Source: Scandinavium vulneris_A (GTDB taxonomy: Bacteria > Pseudomonadota > Gammaproteobacteria > Enterobacterales > Enterobacteriaceae). Taken from it: DNA of 64,000 nucleotides. The notes under the pieces were generated by a model that was given only the letters and a program-made list of their open reading frames with translations, was not told the origin of the DNA and did no database searches. The stretch spans positions 310,001 through 374,000 of the forward strand of contig JBKGRZ010000002.1 in assembly GCA_046518185.1 (NCBI GenBank), read 5' to 3'. Every line of letters starts with the position of its first letter. The first letter of the stretch is position 1. This document shows, in pieces, positions 25,820-33,967 of the stretch. Both the position numbers and the translations under genes were made by a program.

Positions 25820-26861
25820 TCTCGCCCACCTCCGCCATTAAAGGGTCATCAATGGACTGCGCCCCCGCATCAGAGTGATAAAGACAAATTTCACGCGACA
25901 GCGCGCTTTGTGGATTTTCGATGCTGACCACCCGATCGCCCAGGGTCGCATAGACTTCCCGGATCGCCCCTTCAATAAGATGAGCGCCGCCGCCAACCAG
26001 ATAAACGCGGTTCGGGTTCTTGGCGAATTTCTTCGCTTCGTACGCGACCTGGTCACCCAGCTCCTGGATCTTGATCTCAATCTTTTCGAGGATCTCGTCG
26101 ATACGTGACTCGTCGTTAATCACACTCTTCACGAAATCCAGATCGTGACGACGTTTAATCAGCTCGTTGGCCACCAGATAACTGGAGTCACTATCCGCCG
26201 CCGCCAGCAGTTTGCGCGTCGCATCCGTGACCATCGCCACGCCGATTTCGTTGTTGCCGTAAATGGCCGATACATCGTCGAACTCGCCAACCACAATCCC
26301 CATATCCAGCGTGGTTCCGCCGCAGTCGATCACCAGCGATTTGGTGAATTCGTTCACGTTGGAGTTAAGAAGATGCGACAACGCCGCAGGCAGACTTTCC
26401 GGCATAACCTGCACGTCGACGATGCGGAACAGTTCGCCTTTATTGAGGGAGATATCGCGCATCAGGTTTTTACGTTTTGCTTCGATACGCTCCTCGTTCC
26501 GCTGGCAGTCATCCGGTTTGTAAAACTGGGTGATCGGCAGCGTGACAATCACTTCCACATCGCACGGCGTCATGCCGGTCTGCAGCAGCGCATGATGAAC
26601 CGCCAGCAGGTTCAGATCGTCATACTGATAGTCGATATGGGTGGTTGAGAGCGCCTTATCGGAGGTGGCGTCATAGGTATATTTGGTGGTGCCAATAGTG
26701 TAGTTATGCACCGCCTGGCCGCGCAGCAGCGCCGCACTCTTCCAGTCTTTGCGAAAAGAGTTCGGTGAGACGACTGTTTTCAGCGTACCGTTCTCGATCC
26801 AGCTAATTTTTACATTGGTAGAGCCATCATCAATGGCGAATTTTTTAGGCATCTGGTTCAT
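25812..26861 (-). CDS. parM: Plasmid-type actin-like partition ATPase, ParM/StbA family
   Basis: Actin-fold ATPase that in plasmids polymerises and pushes plasmid copies apart. 349 residues from the ATG at 26861, which has GAGA about 8 bases upstream; a TTG at 26879 and an ATG at 26852 are alternatives. ParM landmarks are IDDGSTNVKISW (phosphate 1), SPNSFRKDW, VHHALLQTGM, VMPESLPA, DCGGTTLDMG (phosphate 2) and VYLVGGGAHLI (adenosine site). Intact and in frame. A chromosomal copy next to tRNA-Phe suggests derivation from an integrated plasmid or element. No parC-like iterons are evident in the 80 bases upstream. Confidence 0.88.
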   Translation of the reverse strand: MNQMPKKFAIDDGSTNVKISWIENGTLKTVVSPNSFRKDWKSAALLRGQAVHNYTIGTTKYTYDATSDKALSTTHIDYQYDDLNLLAVHHALLQTGMTPCDVEVIVTLPITQFYKPDDCQRNEERIEAKRKNLMRDISLNKGELFRIVDVQVMPESLPAALSHLLNSNVNEFTKSLVIDCGGTTLDMGIVVGEFDDVSAIYGNNEIGVAMVTDATRKLLAAADSDSSYLVANELIKRRHDLDFVKSVINDESRIDEILEKIEIKIQELGDQVAYEAKKFAKNPNRVYLVGGGAHLIEGAIREVYATLGDRVVSIENPQSALSREICLYHSDAGAQSIDDPLMAEVGENA

Positions 26862-26942
26862 GGAAAATATCTCAATCAATCTTAAAAGGGGGCCATCCCT
26901 GGCGGCACATACCGAGGCGGTATTCAGCGTCAGGCCGTGACA

Positions 26943-27707
26943 TCACAGCACGGCCTCTTCAGTTAATATCCGGCGGGCACCGAGGTAATGGTCCTGCCAG
27001 AAGGCATCGGAAAGTTTGCTAATGCGGATAGTCAGACCGGTTCGCGGGGCTTCGATAAACTGCCCGTCACCCAGGTAAACCCCGACGTGATCGGCTCCCG
27101 GGCGTTGATTTATGTTGAAAAAGACCAGGTCGCCGCGACGTAATTTTTCCTGCCTGACGTGGCGTAACGAACGGTCCTGGAACATGCCATTCGCGGTGCG
27201 CGGCAGATTACGGCTTAACACCGGGTTAAACGCGTAAAAGACCAGGCCGCTACAGTCAAAACCCTGTTCCGGTGTCTCACCGCCCCAGACGTAGGGTTTT
27301 CCTATCTGTTGGTTTAGCAGCTGGATAACCTGTTTCAATGACGCCTGCAAACGTGGGCTGACCTTCTCGCCTGGCAACGGTTCCCAGATCATATCGGTGG
27401 AGAGTTGCCCCGGCTGCCAGCGTTTGTGCATCGCCAACTGCTCCCGGTTTTGAAGACGCTCAAGCCGTCGCTTTTCACTTTCGCGCCGTTTTTGCTCCGG
27501 TGTGACGGGCACCACGGCCAGGCGCGAATGGGATTTTTTCAGCAGCAAGGCCCGGTTACGCATTCTCTCCTTTGCCGCACGCTCTTGCTCCGTCGCGGTG
27601 AGGGTTTCGTTCCGGGGGGCGGCCTGAACCGACGCGCAAAACGCCACCATCAGGGCAGCGGCAAGCGTAAGGCCGACCATTTTCTGAATGTGTGTAAGGA
27701 TAAACAT
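26943..27707 (-). CDS. Secreted NlpC/P60 peptidoglycan hydrolase in the lateral flagellar operon
   Basis: Likely periplasmic cysteine peptidase cutting peptide bonds in peptidoglycan stems. 254 residues: signal peptide of about 29 residues ending VQA, a charged helical linker rich in R/K/E (about 35-95), and an NlpC/P60 domain from about 120. Catalytic residues appear in FDCSGLVFYAF (Cys) and GADHVGVYLGDG (His). It starts 12 bases after lafU on the same strand, so it is probably the last gene of the lafB operon. It may open the cell wall for the rod or motor, since FlgJ here lacks its hydrolase domain; that role is inferred. Confidence 0.85.
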   Translation of the reverse strand: MFILTHIQKMVGLTLAAALMVAFCASVQAAPRNETLTATEQERAAKERMRNRALLLKKSHSRLAVVPVTPEQKRRESEKRRLERLQNREQLAMHKRWQPGQLSTDMIWEPLPGEKVSPRLQASLKQVIQLLNQQIGKPYVWGGETPEQGFDCSGLVFYAFNPVLSRNLPRTANGMFQDRSLRHVRQEKLRRGDLVFFNINQRPGADHVGVYLGDGQFIEAPRTGLTIRISKLSDAFWQDHYLGARRILTEEAVL

Positions 27708-27719
27708 CGTTAAAACCGG

Positions 27720-28637
27720 TTACTTCTTCTGCGAAAGTTTGTCGATAATGGGCTTAATCACCTTTTCGCCGTGCTGACCAAAGAACTGATACAACGATTC
27801 GCTGGCCGAGTGGGTTAGCACCATTATCTCAATCCGGCGGTTCGAGGAGCTCAGCGGATTGGCAGGATCGATAAGCATCTGATCCGCCATGCCACTGACC
27901 TGCAATATTTTGGTGGCATCCAGCCCAGCTTTGGTGAGTACCCGGCGGGCCTGCATCGCGCGCTCACCCGACAGATTCCAGTTGTTATACAGATCCTGAT
28001 CACGAAAACGCGTAGCGTCGGTATGGCCGGTAATCACGATTTTGTTGTCGATCTTATTGAGCGCCGGAGCAAACTCCGTCAACAAACGGGTGAAAAACGG
28101 CGTCAGGATCGCACTGCTGCGCTGGAACATTTCACGCTTTTGATCGTCGGTAATCAGGATCCGTAACCCCTGCGGCACAATCTCCATTTTCAGGTTTGAC
28201 TGTGCGTCATAAGCCGAGGTGATCTTCATAATCACCCGGGCGAGATCTTCTATCTCCTGCTGGGAGCGCTTATTCACGTCGTCCAGGCTTTCACCTTTCA
28301 TCGACGCGACGCGTTTCTCCTCCGGGGTTTTGGTTTTATCGTCACCGCGATCGCGCTTTTCCGTGGCCGCGATTTTGCCGCCCACCCCGTTAGGCTGGGT
28401 AATGGGCGACAGTGACTGACCGTCGAAAATGGATTCACCGTTGAGCTGAGACACAATCTCTTTACGCTCTTCCTCACTGACCGAGCCCATGATCCACAGC
28501 ACCATAAACAGTGCCATCATCGCCAGGGTGAAGTCAGCGAACGCCACCTTCCACGCCCCACCATGAAAGGCATCATGGCTTTTGCGGGAGGAGCGTTTAA
28601 TGATGGTGGTATGTTCTTTCCCGCGAGAGCCACGCAT
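27720..28637 (-). CDS. lafU: Lateral flagellar motor stator protein LafU (MotB-like)
   Basis: Stator subunit that anchors to peptidoglycan and carries ions. 305 residues: a single N-terminal membrane helix with the ion-binding aspartate in FADFTLAMMALFMVLWIM near residue 35, a linker, and an OmpA-like peptidoglycan-binding domain (about 165-285; ITGHTDATRF, NWNLSGERAMQARRVL, NRRIEIMV). The start overlaps the lafT stop by one base. Whether protons or sodium drive it cannot be read from sequence. Confidence 0.93.
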   Translation of the reverse strand: MRGSRGKEHTTIIKRSSRKSHDAFHGGAWKVAFADFTLAMMALFMVLWIMGSVSEEERKEIVSQLNGESIFDGQSLSPITQPNGVGGKIAATEKRDRGDDKTKTPEEKRVASMKGESLDDVNKRSQQEIEDLARVIMKITSAYDAQSNLKMEIVPQGLRILITDDQKREMFQRSSAILTPFFTRLLTEFAPALNKIDNKIVITGHTDATRFRDQDLYNNWNLSGERAMQARRVLTKAGLDATKILQVSGMADQMLIDPANPLSSSNRRIEIMVLTHSASESLYQFFGQHGEKVIKPIIDKLSQKK

Positions 28638-29500
28638 CAGGATCCACCCGTCATCTGGTTAACCCAACCGTCGAGCGTGGCGAAGGTCGGCTTAGAGTCC
28701 AGCGGCAGCATTTTGCGCCCTGCGTCCACCGCCAGCAGCGTCGGCTTACCGGCAACGTGATTGACCAGCACGGTACGTACGCACTCGATGACCGCCATCT
28801 GCTTTTTGGTTCGCTGCTCCATGGCGTTTGCCACCGGATCCATCAGGCAGTAACAGAAGAATACGCCGAGGAAGGTGCCCACCAACGCGGCAGCCACTTT
28901 TACGCCGATCACGGCAATAGAGCCGTCGATGGACTGCATGGTGATGATAATCCCCAGCACCGCCGCACAGATCCCAAAGCCCGGCATTGCTTCGGCCGTA
29001 CGTTGCAACGAGCGAGACGGCTGAAGAAGGTTCTCCTCCATTGCCACCAGCTCCTGCTCCAGAATCCCCTCGAGCTCGTGCTCGTTAATCTTGCCCATCG
29101 CCATCAGACGGAAGTTGTCTGCGATGAAGGTGATGATCGCTTTGTTCTGCAAAATCAGCGGGTATTTCTGGAATAACGGGCTGCTTTCCGGGACTTCGAT
29201 ATGCTCATCCAGCACCTTCAGACCGCCGTCCTGCACCAGCTCCAGCAGTTCAAACAGTAACATCAGCAGCTGGCGCTGATACTCATCGGTGTACTCGTTT
29301 TTGCGCATAATGCCGCGGAACTGGCGATACATTTCCGCCAGTACCGGGCGCGGGTTAGCCAGTACCATCGCCCCCAATCCCGCCCCGAGGATGATGATAA
29401 TTTCGCCGGGCTGCCAGAATGAGGACAGTCGCCCGCCAGACATCAAAAAGCCGCCGACTACGCAGCTAAAAATTATGAAAATACCGAGAAACTTTTGCAT
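28637..29500 (-). CDS. lafT: Lateral flagellar motor stator protein LafT (MotA-like)
   Basis: Ion-channel stator subunit that turns the lateral rotor together with LafU. The ATG at 29500 gives 287 residues, the usual MotA length; the frame is open to 29584 inside lafS, which is not used. Four membrane segments (about 1-20, 30-50, 170-190, 200-225), a large cytoplasmic loop between the second and third, and MotA-type GFGICAAVLGIIITMQ and FLGVFFCYCLMDPVA. The ribosome site AAAGGT lies at the end of lafS. Confidence 0.93.
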   Translation of the reverse strand: MQKFLGIFIIFSCVVGGFLMSGGRLSSFWQPGEIIIILGAGLGAMVLANPRPVLAEMYRQFRGIMRKNEYTDEYQRQLLMLLFELLELVQDGGLKVLDEHIEVPESSPLFQKYPLILQNKAIITFIADNFRLMAMGKINEHELEGILEQELVAMEENLLQPSRSLQRTAEAMPGFGICAAVLGIIITMQSIDGSIAVIGVKVAAALVGTFLGVFFCYCLMDPVANAMEQRTKKQMAVIECVRTVLVNHVAGKPTLLAVDAGRKMLPLDSKPTFATLDGWVNQMTGGS

Positions 29501-29507
29501 ATACCTT

Positions 29508-30212
29508 TCACTTCTGGAAAAAACACTGGATCTTTTGAGCGATCTTTTTATTAAGCTGGCAGACGCGCGCCTCGGTAAGATCAAGGACTAGCGCAATCTC
29601 TTTCAGACTCATCTCGTGCTGGTAATAGAGCGTAAGGATCAATTGCTCACGCTCATCAAGGCTCGCCAGCGCAGCCTTTAGGGTGCCGCTGATGACCATT
29701 TCGTCTTCCAGCGGCCGGGTGTTGAGGGTGCCCTGAAGCGCATCCTCACCAAGTAGTTCGTCGAGGCTTTCTAATGTTCTGGCGCAGTCCAGCAGCAAAT
29801 ACTCGTGGTACTCCTCTGCGGTGATGGAAAGGTGCTCGTTGAGATCCTCAAAGCTCGGCGTTCTGCCTAGCTTGCGCGTGACCTCCCGGATCGCGTCATT
29901 GATTTTGTGGCTCTTCTGCCGCAACCGGCGCGGACGCCAGTCCAGCTCGCGGAGTTCGTCCAGCACCGCACCTCGCACGCGCTGCACGGCAAACGCGGCG
30001 AACTGCTCGTCGGGATGACCGTAGCGGCGCAGCGAGGTCAGTAGCCCCATCAGCGCAATCTGCTCCATATCGTCCCTGTCCATCACGCTGCTGGTTTGCC
30101 AGGCGAGCTGTTTCACGACGCGATGCACCAGCGGCAAATAGGCCTGTACGTACCGGGCTTCCTCCTCCGGCGTCAGCGCATCGTCAGCAATAAAATCCAT
30201 CATTTCCATCAA
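29508..30212 (-). CDS. lafS: Lateral flagellar sigma factor LafS (sigma-28/FliA family)
   Basis: RNA polymerase sigma factor expected to transcribe late lateral-flagellar genes. 234 residues: region 2 (about 20-90) with DMEQIALMGLLTSLRRY and FAAFAVQRVRGAVLDELRELDW, region 3 (about 95-150) and region 4 (about 180-232) with the helix-turn-helix MSLKEIALVLDLTEARVCQL. The FlgM homologue encoded at 47718-47990 is its likely anti-sigma factor. Embedded in the lafB-lafU operon. Confidence 0.93.
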   Translation of the reverse strand: MMEMMDFIADDALTPEEEARYVQAYLPLVHRVVKQLAWQTSSVMDRDDMEQIALMGLLTSLRRYGHPDEQFAAFAVQRVRGAVLDELRELDWRPRRLRQKSHKINDAIREVTRKLGRTPSFEDLNEHLSITAEEYHEYLLLDCARTLESLDELLGEDALQGTLNTRPLEDEMVISGTLKAALASLDEREQLILTLYYQHEMSLKEIALVLDLTEARVCQLNKKIAQKIQCFFQK

Positions 30213-30222
30213 CTGCCGCTAT

Positions 30223-30690
30223 TTACTGGAAAACCATTTTGCTGATGATCACGTCTTTAAACGGCATCCGCGTATTGAGGGTTTTGAAGCGTTTCACATA
30301 CGCGCTCATCAAGGTATCGCGCAGCGATTCGACGCTCATTCCCCGCACCGAGTCGTAATCCATCGCCGACAGGGCATTCACGGTCGCACCGCGGATAGCC
30401 GGGGACATCTCCTCAGAACGACGGGTATCGGCGGCGGAATCGGTGGTCAGGGCAAGCTCCAGCAGAAGATAGCGCTCTGAATTACCGCGGCTTTTTAAGG
30501 TCACCACCACGTTTTTGATTTCTACAAACTCCACCACGCTCTCCTCTGATGAACTGAAGAGGTTGCTGAGCACAGAGCGTTTGTGCTCGTCCTGGCTCAG
30601 AAGATGTGTCCCCAGGACGGTAAGTACAGCGGCGAAAGTGGCTGCGATAAGGGCGATAATCAGCCCCAAAGAAAAGGTCTTCATTGTCAT
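30223..30690 (-). CDS. lafF: Lateral flagellar basal body-associated protein LafF (FliL-like)
   Basis: 155 residues with one N-terminal membrane helix (about 7-28) and a periplasmic FliL domain (VVVTLKSRGNSERYLLLELALT, ending VIISKMVFQ). FliL proteins surround and support stators, consistent with its place upstream of the stator genes. An ATG two codons in is an alternative start. Spacing is 11 bases from lafE and 10 to lafS. Confidence 0.85.
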   Translation of the reverse strand: MTMKTFSLGLIIALIAATFAAVLTVLGTHLLSQDEHKRSVLSNLFSSSEESVVEFVEIKNVVVTLKSRGNSERYLLLELALTTDSAADTRRSEEMSPAIRGATVNALSAMDYDSVRGMSVESLRDTLMSAYVKRFKTLNTRMPFKDVIISKMVFQ

Positions 30691-30701
30691 AATAGGTATG
30701 T

Positions 30702-31754
30702 TTAAACCGTAAGTAATACTGAATCATCTTTGTCGGCAGTGAACGAAATGTCCTCTGCGTGTAGCACTGCTGCAGCTTCCGGGTTCTCTTCGGATGCTGG
30801 CATCGGCTGCCTGTGTCCCTGCTGTTGCCCGGACTGGGAAGAGACCTGCACATTGACCTGCACAAAGTTTTGCTCGGTCAGACTCTGGCGCAGCTCATTG
30901 CTGATCTGCTGCAGTGCGCGATAGGTCTCTCCGTTGCTCGCGCTGATATGCACCTGCATACGCCCGTTTTCGATATGCAGCGAGATATCCACTTTGCCCA
31001 TCTCAGGCGGATCGAGGCGGATCGTGGCGTGCTGTACCTGGTTTCTGACCTGAAGCTGCAAACGATCGTTTAAGGCGCTGTGCAGCTGCTGCGTCCACTT
31101 CATTTCGTCAGCATCCAGTTTGACGGGCGGCAGATTAACCACCTGTTTATCCATGGTGGTGGAAAAGGTCTGCGCGACCATCGGCTGGCCTGTCGCAGGC
31201 AATGCGGTCGACAGTGCTTTTACGGCATCCATTACCACGGTGTTCGGCGAATCTGTCGCTGGCTCCGGGGTGATGGTGAGCGGAACAGCCTGCTGTAGCG
31301 GCTGGAGCTGCATTGTCATCGGTTGCTTGCCCGCCGAGAGGTTCTGCATTTTCAGTTCTTCAGCCGTCTGAATGACGTTGGTCTGAGTTGTATGCAGCGT
31401 TTTCACCGGCATCTGGCTTGCCATCAGCAGCGCATCCAGCAGCTGTTGCGGTGAGCCAATCAGATCCTCCACACGCGTCTGACCGTCAACGCTCTGCGAC
31501 GCGTTGTCATCATCGTCATCGCGGTCCAGCCCGCTCATCACCATGGTATTGTCCCGTTGCGCCTCACCTGCCATCAGGGTGTTGATGATATTGAGCAATG
31601 CATCGTTAAACGCTGGCGCGTCCTGGGTTGACGGAGCAGAGGCGAGATCTGCCGGTGTCCCCCCCGCCTGTCCCGCGGCGGGTGGCGCGGACGTTATCTC
31701 ATCGGATTCAGCCGCGACGGGCAGTTGCCTGAACGGTGCAAGGGTCAGGTTCAT
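30702..31754 (-). CDS. lafE: Lateral flagellar hook-length control protein LafE (FliK-like)
   Basis: 350 residues. Long low-complexity N-terminal part rich in A, P, T and Q (to about 215), then the conserved Flg_hook domain (about 235-320) with VQHATIRLDPPEMGKVDISLHIENGRMQVHI cut into the usual strands. FliK measures hook length and switches the export gate to late substrates. The start overlaps the lafD stop by 4 bases. Confidence 0.9.
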   Translation of the reverse strand: MNLTLAPFRQLPVAAESDEITSAPPAAGQAGGTPADLASAPSTQDAPAFNDALLNIINTLMAGEAQRDNTMVMSGLDRDDDDDNASQSVDGQTRVEDLIGSPQQLLDALLMASQMPVKTLHTTQTNVIQTAEELKMQNLSAGKQPMTMQLQPLQQAVPLTITPEPATDSPNTVVMDAVKALSTALPATGQPMVAQTFSTTMDKQVVNLPPVKLDADEMKWTQQLHSALNDRLQLQVRNQVQHATIRLDPPEMGKVDISLHIENGRMQVHISASNGETYRALQQISNELRQSLTEQNFVQVNVQVSSQSGQQQGHRQPMPASEENPEAAAVLHAEDISFTADKDDSVLLTV

Positions 31755-32059
31755 CGCCCTAAGTCCTCCATGCTGGCAAACTGCGCATAGGCGGTTGCCC
31801 CTTCCTGATTACGGCGGGTGCTGGCCATCTTCTCTTCGAGCGCAACACTCTGTTGCTGGCAGTAGTGGCTCACCTGTTGGTGAACGCGCTGAAGCGCATG
31901 AAGCGCCTCGCGTTTTTCCCCATCAGGGCGCTGCCCTTTCAGTGAGGCCAGCAGCGCGGCAATCTGAGCGTCAACCTCCTGCATTTTCGGCCAGTCGTGC
32001 TGACTGGCCGCATGCTCCAGGGAACGCGCCAGATAACGCATAACCTGAATATCATCCAT
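31751..32059 (-). CDS. lafD: Lateral flagellar chaperone LafD (FliT-like)
   Basis: 102-residue helical protein between lafC (FliS) and lafE (FliK). Position and helix-rich composition fit FliT-type chaperones for the filament cap protein; direct sequence similarity is weak, so the call is partly positional. Overlaps lafC by 8 bases. Confidence 0.7.
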   Translation of the reverse strand: MDDIQVMRYLARSLEHAASQHDWPKMQEVDAQIAALLASLKGQRPDGEKREALHALQRVHQQVSHYCQQQSVALEEKMASTRRNQEGATAYAQFASMEDLGR

Positions 32060-32447
32060 TTTGCTGCCCCATTTTTTCCCAGCCTTCCTGTAGGTTGCGG
32101 AGGATAACTTCTACCTCTTCAACGTGGCTGACCGAGAGCTTGTGGCTGGCATCGTAAAGACGATAAACGCAGTAGTCGTAAAGATTGGCCAGGCTCAGCG
32201 CCAACTCCCCTCCCTTTTCAAAGTCCAGGGAACTGGTAAGCGCATTCAGGATATCGATGCATTTATTAATGCTCTGTACCTTGCGATCGTAACGACGTGC
32301 GGCGATATGGCTCTTGGCCCGCACCAGCTCGTCCATCAGGCCGTTAAACAGCATCAACACCAGCTGATGTGGATTCGCTGCGGCGGCCTGAATAGCCAGA
32401 TCGGATTGCTGATAGTGGCCGTAGCCCTGCTGTTCGTTCCCGTACAT
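32052..32447 (-). CDS. lafC: Lateral flagellin chaperone LafC (FliS)
   Basis: 131 residues. Typical FliS pattern: N-terminal Y-containing segment, ANPHQLVLMLFNGLMDELVRAKSHI and KVQSINKCIDILNALTSSLDFEKGGELALSLANLYDYCVYRL split across the helical bundle. FliS binds the C-terminus of newly made flagellin and brings it to the export gate; the client here is LafA. Starts 16 bases after lafB. Confidence 0.95.
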   Translation of the reverse strand: MYGNEQQGYGHYQQSDLAIQAAAANPHQLVLMLFNGLMDELVRAKSHIAARRYDRKVQSINKCIDILNALTSSLDFEKGGELALSLANLYDYCVYRLYDASHKLSVSHVEEVEVILRNLQEGWEKMGQQNG

Positions 32448-32463
32448 AAAAGCGGTTATTTCC

Positions 32464-33768
32464 TTAAGCTAAACCAAACATACCCATGGTGTTGTTCATC
32501 TGCGCCATGGCTTTCTGTAGTTGGGTAAACTGCTTCAGATAACGCGCCTGAGACGATTCGAAGCGTGCATTCATGGCCTCAGTTTTGGTATCAATGTCTT
32601 TCTGCTGGCGATCCAGAACTTCCTGGCGACCTTTCAGTAAGCCGTTGGTGGAGTTGAGATAACGGTCTAGGGATTTATCTATCGCGGTCAGCATCCCCTG
32701 TTTCCCGTTAAACAGGTCATTCAGCTTTTGCGGATCGGCTTTGATCGCCGCATCGAGCTTTTTGCTGTCGATCTCCAGCTTGCCGTCTTTGTCTGCGGTG
32801 ATACCGAAATCAGACATGCGCTTTCCGCCGAACACCTGACGCATTACATCGTTCAGTTCACGATCCAGGGAGGACATCGTGGCATCACCGGCAAAAGCAC
32901 CGCGTGTTTCATCGTCACCGCTGCCGCTTTTGGTGAGCTTAGTCAGCGTGTCCTGAAGGGTGTTGTAGGCATCGACAAAGGTCTGGAGCTGTTCTTTGGT
33001 TCCGGTGCTGTCGGTTCCCACCGAGATAGTCAGCGGTTTGTCTTTTTCTGTTAATGAAGTCAGCTCGATAGTCACCCCGTCGATAAGCTTATCCAGGGTG
33101 TTGGAGCTGTTAGTGAAGGTCATCTCCCCCATTTTGATAATCGAGTCTGACGCTTTAGCGATCTCCTTCGCATTCGCTGAGTCAAAACCTGCCGAACCGC
33201 TAACCGCTATCTTATTTTTTGTGCCACTCTCGTCGCTGCTTAGCATCAGCGTAATTTTGCCTTCGGTGCGGATAAGCGACGCCGTGATGCCGGGGTTATC
33301 TTTATTGCCGTTGATGGCTTTCGTCAGATCGCTGAGACTCTCCATATCGTCGAGATTGACGGTAATGGTTTTGGCACTTTTTCCCTCGCCCAGGGTGATA
33401 TCCATCGTACCGGTGGCATTCTTGATGGACTCATCGGTCATTGCGTCAAAACCAATCTGATGGGCAGAGGCCAGCTGCTCAACCTCAATGTTGTAGGTCC
33501 CCTTCAGCGCGTTTGAGTTTGCCGTCACGTTGGCAATCCCTTCGCGGTTCATGCTGACCGCATTTTTCAGCATGCCATCGCTGGTGCCGTTCAGCCCGGT
33601 CATCGCACTGCGGAAGTCGGTAAGTGCTGTTTTCAACGCGTCGAGCGCTTTTTTCTGCGACGTCATCGTGGCGGTTTTGGTTTTCAGCTGGTTTTGCATA
33701 GACATAATGTCGTATGTCGCCAGCTGCTGAGCCAGAGTCTGGGGATCGATACTGCTAAAATCGGCCAT
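32464..33768 (-). CDS. lafB: Lateral flagellar filament cap protein LafB (FliD)
   Basis: Caps the growing filament and folds arriving flagellin. The ATG at 33768, with GGAGA upstream, gives 434 residues; the frame extends 7 codons further. FliD N-terminal heptad region (SSIDPQTLAQQLATYDIM to about 70), variable middle and a C-terminal coiled coil ending KQFTQLQKAMAQMNNTMGMFGL. First gene of the lafB-lafU operon, with a sigma-54 promoter about 50 bases upstream. Confidence 0.95.
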   Translation of the reverse strand: MADFSSIDPQTLAQQLATYDIMSMQNQLKTKTATMTSQKKALDALKTALTDFRSAMTGLNGTSDGMLKNAVSMNREGIANVTANSNALKGTYNIEVEQLASAHQIGFDAMTDESIKNATGTMDITLGEGKSAKTITVNLDDMESLSDLTKAINGNKDNPGITASLIRTEGKITLMLSSDESGTKNKIAVSGSAGFDSANAKEIAKASDSIIKMGEMTFTNSSNTLDKLIDGVTIELTSLTEKDKPLTISVGTDSTGTKEQLQTFVDAYNTLQDTLTKLTKSGSGDDETRGAFAGDATMSSLDRELNDVMRQVFGGKRMSDFGITADKDGKLEIDSKKLDAAIKADPQKLNDLFNGKQGMLTAIDKSLDRYLNSTNGLLKGRQEVLDRQQKDIDTKTEAMNARFESSQARYLKQFTQLQKAMAQMNNTMGMFGLA

Positions 33769-33814
33769 GTCGTTATTCTCCGTTCGCACCTGTTGCTAAA
33801 CCATGACGGTTTAA

Positions 33815-33830
33815 TGCAACCATCGTGCCA
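33815..33830 (-). promoter_or_regulatory. Sigma-54 promoter of the lafB operon
   Basis: On the minus strand the site reads TGGCACGATGGTTGCA, matching the -24/-12 consensus TGGCAC-N5-TTGC exactly. The expected transcript start near 33804 leaves a leader of about 36 bases before lafB. LafK is the likely activator. An inverted repeat (GTTGC...GCAAC with internal TAAACC/GGTTTA) overlaps -12 to about +14. Confidence 0.9.
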
Positions 33831-33920
33831 ATTTTTAAGTTATTTAAATTCAGTAGGTTAGAATTTAGAAGGAAGGCGGATTTCCCCTGAAGGGAAACAA
33901 CAGGAAGGGAAATACCACAA

Positions 33921-33951
33921 ACAAAAACACCGCCTTACAGCGGTGTTTGTT
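33921..33951 (-). terminator. Intrinsic terminator of lafA
   Basis: 9-bp stem (33925-33933 with 33940-33948), 6-base loop, and a T-rich tail on the minus strand, 20 bases past the lafA stop. It separates lafA from the lafB operon, which has its own promoter. Confidence 0.8.
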
Positions 33952-33967
33952 TAAACGATGCGGTGGA

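Noticed and set aside
26932..26956. 8-bp hairpin overlapping the NlpC/P60 stop codon
   Set aside because: No T-run on either strand next to it; not enough for a terminator call.
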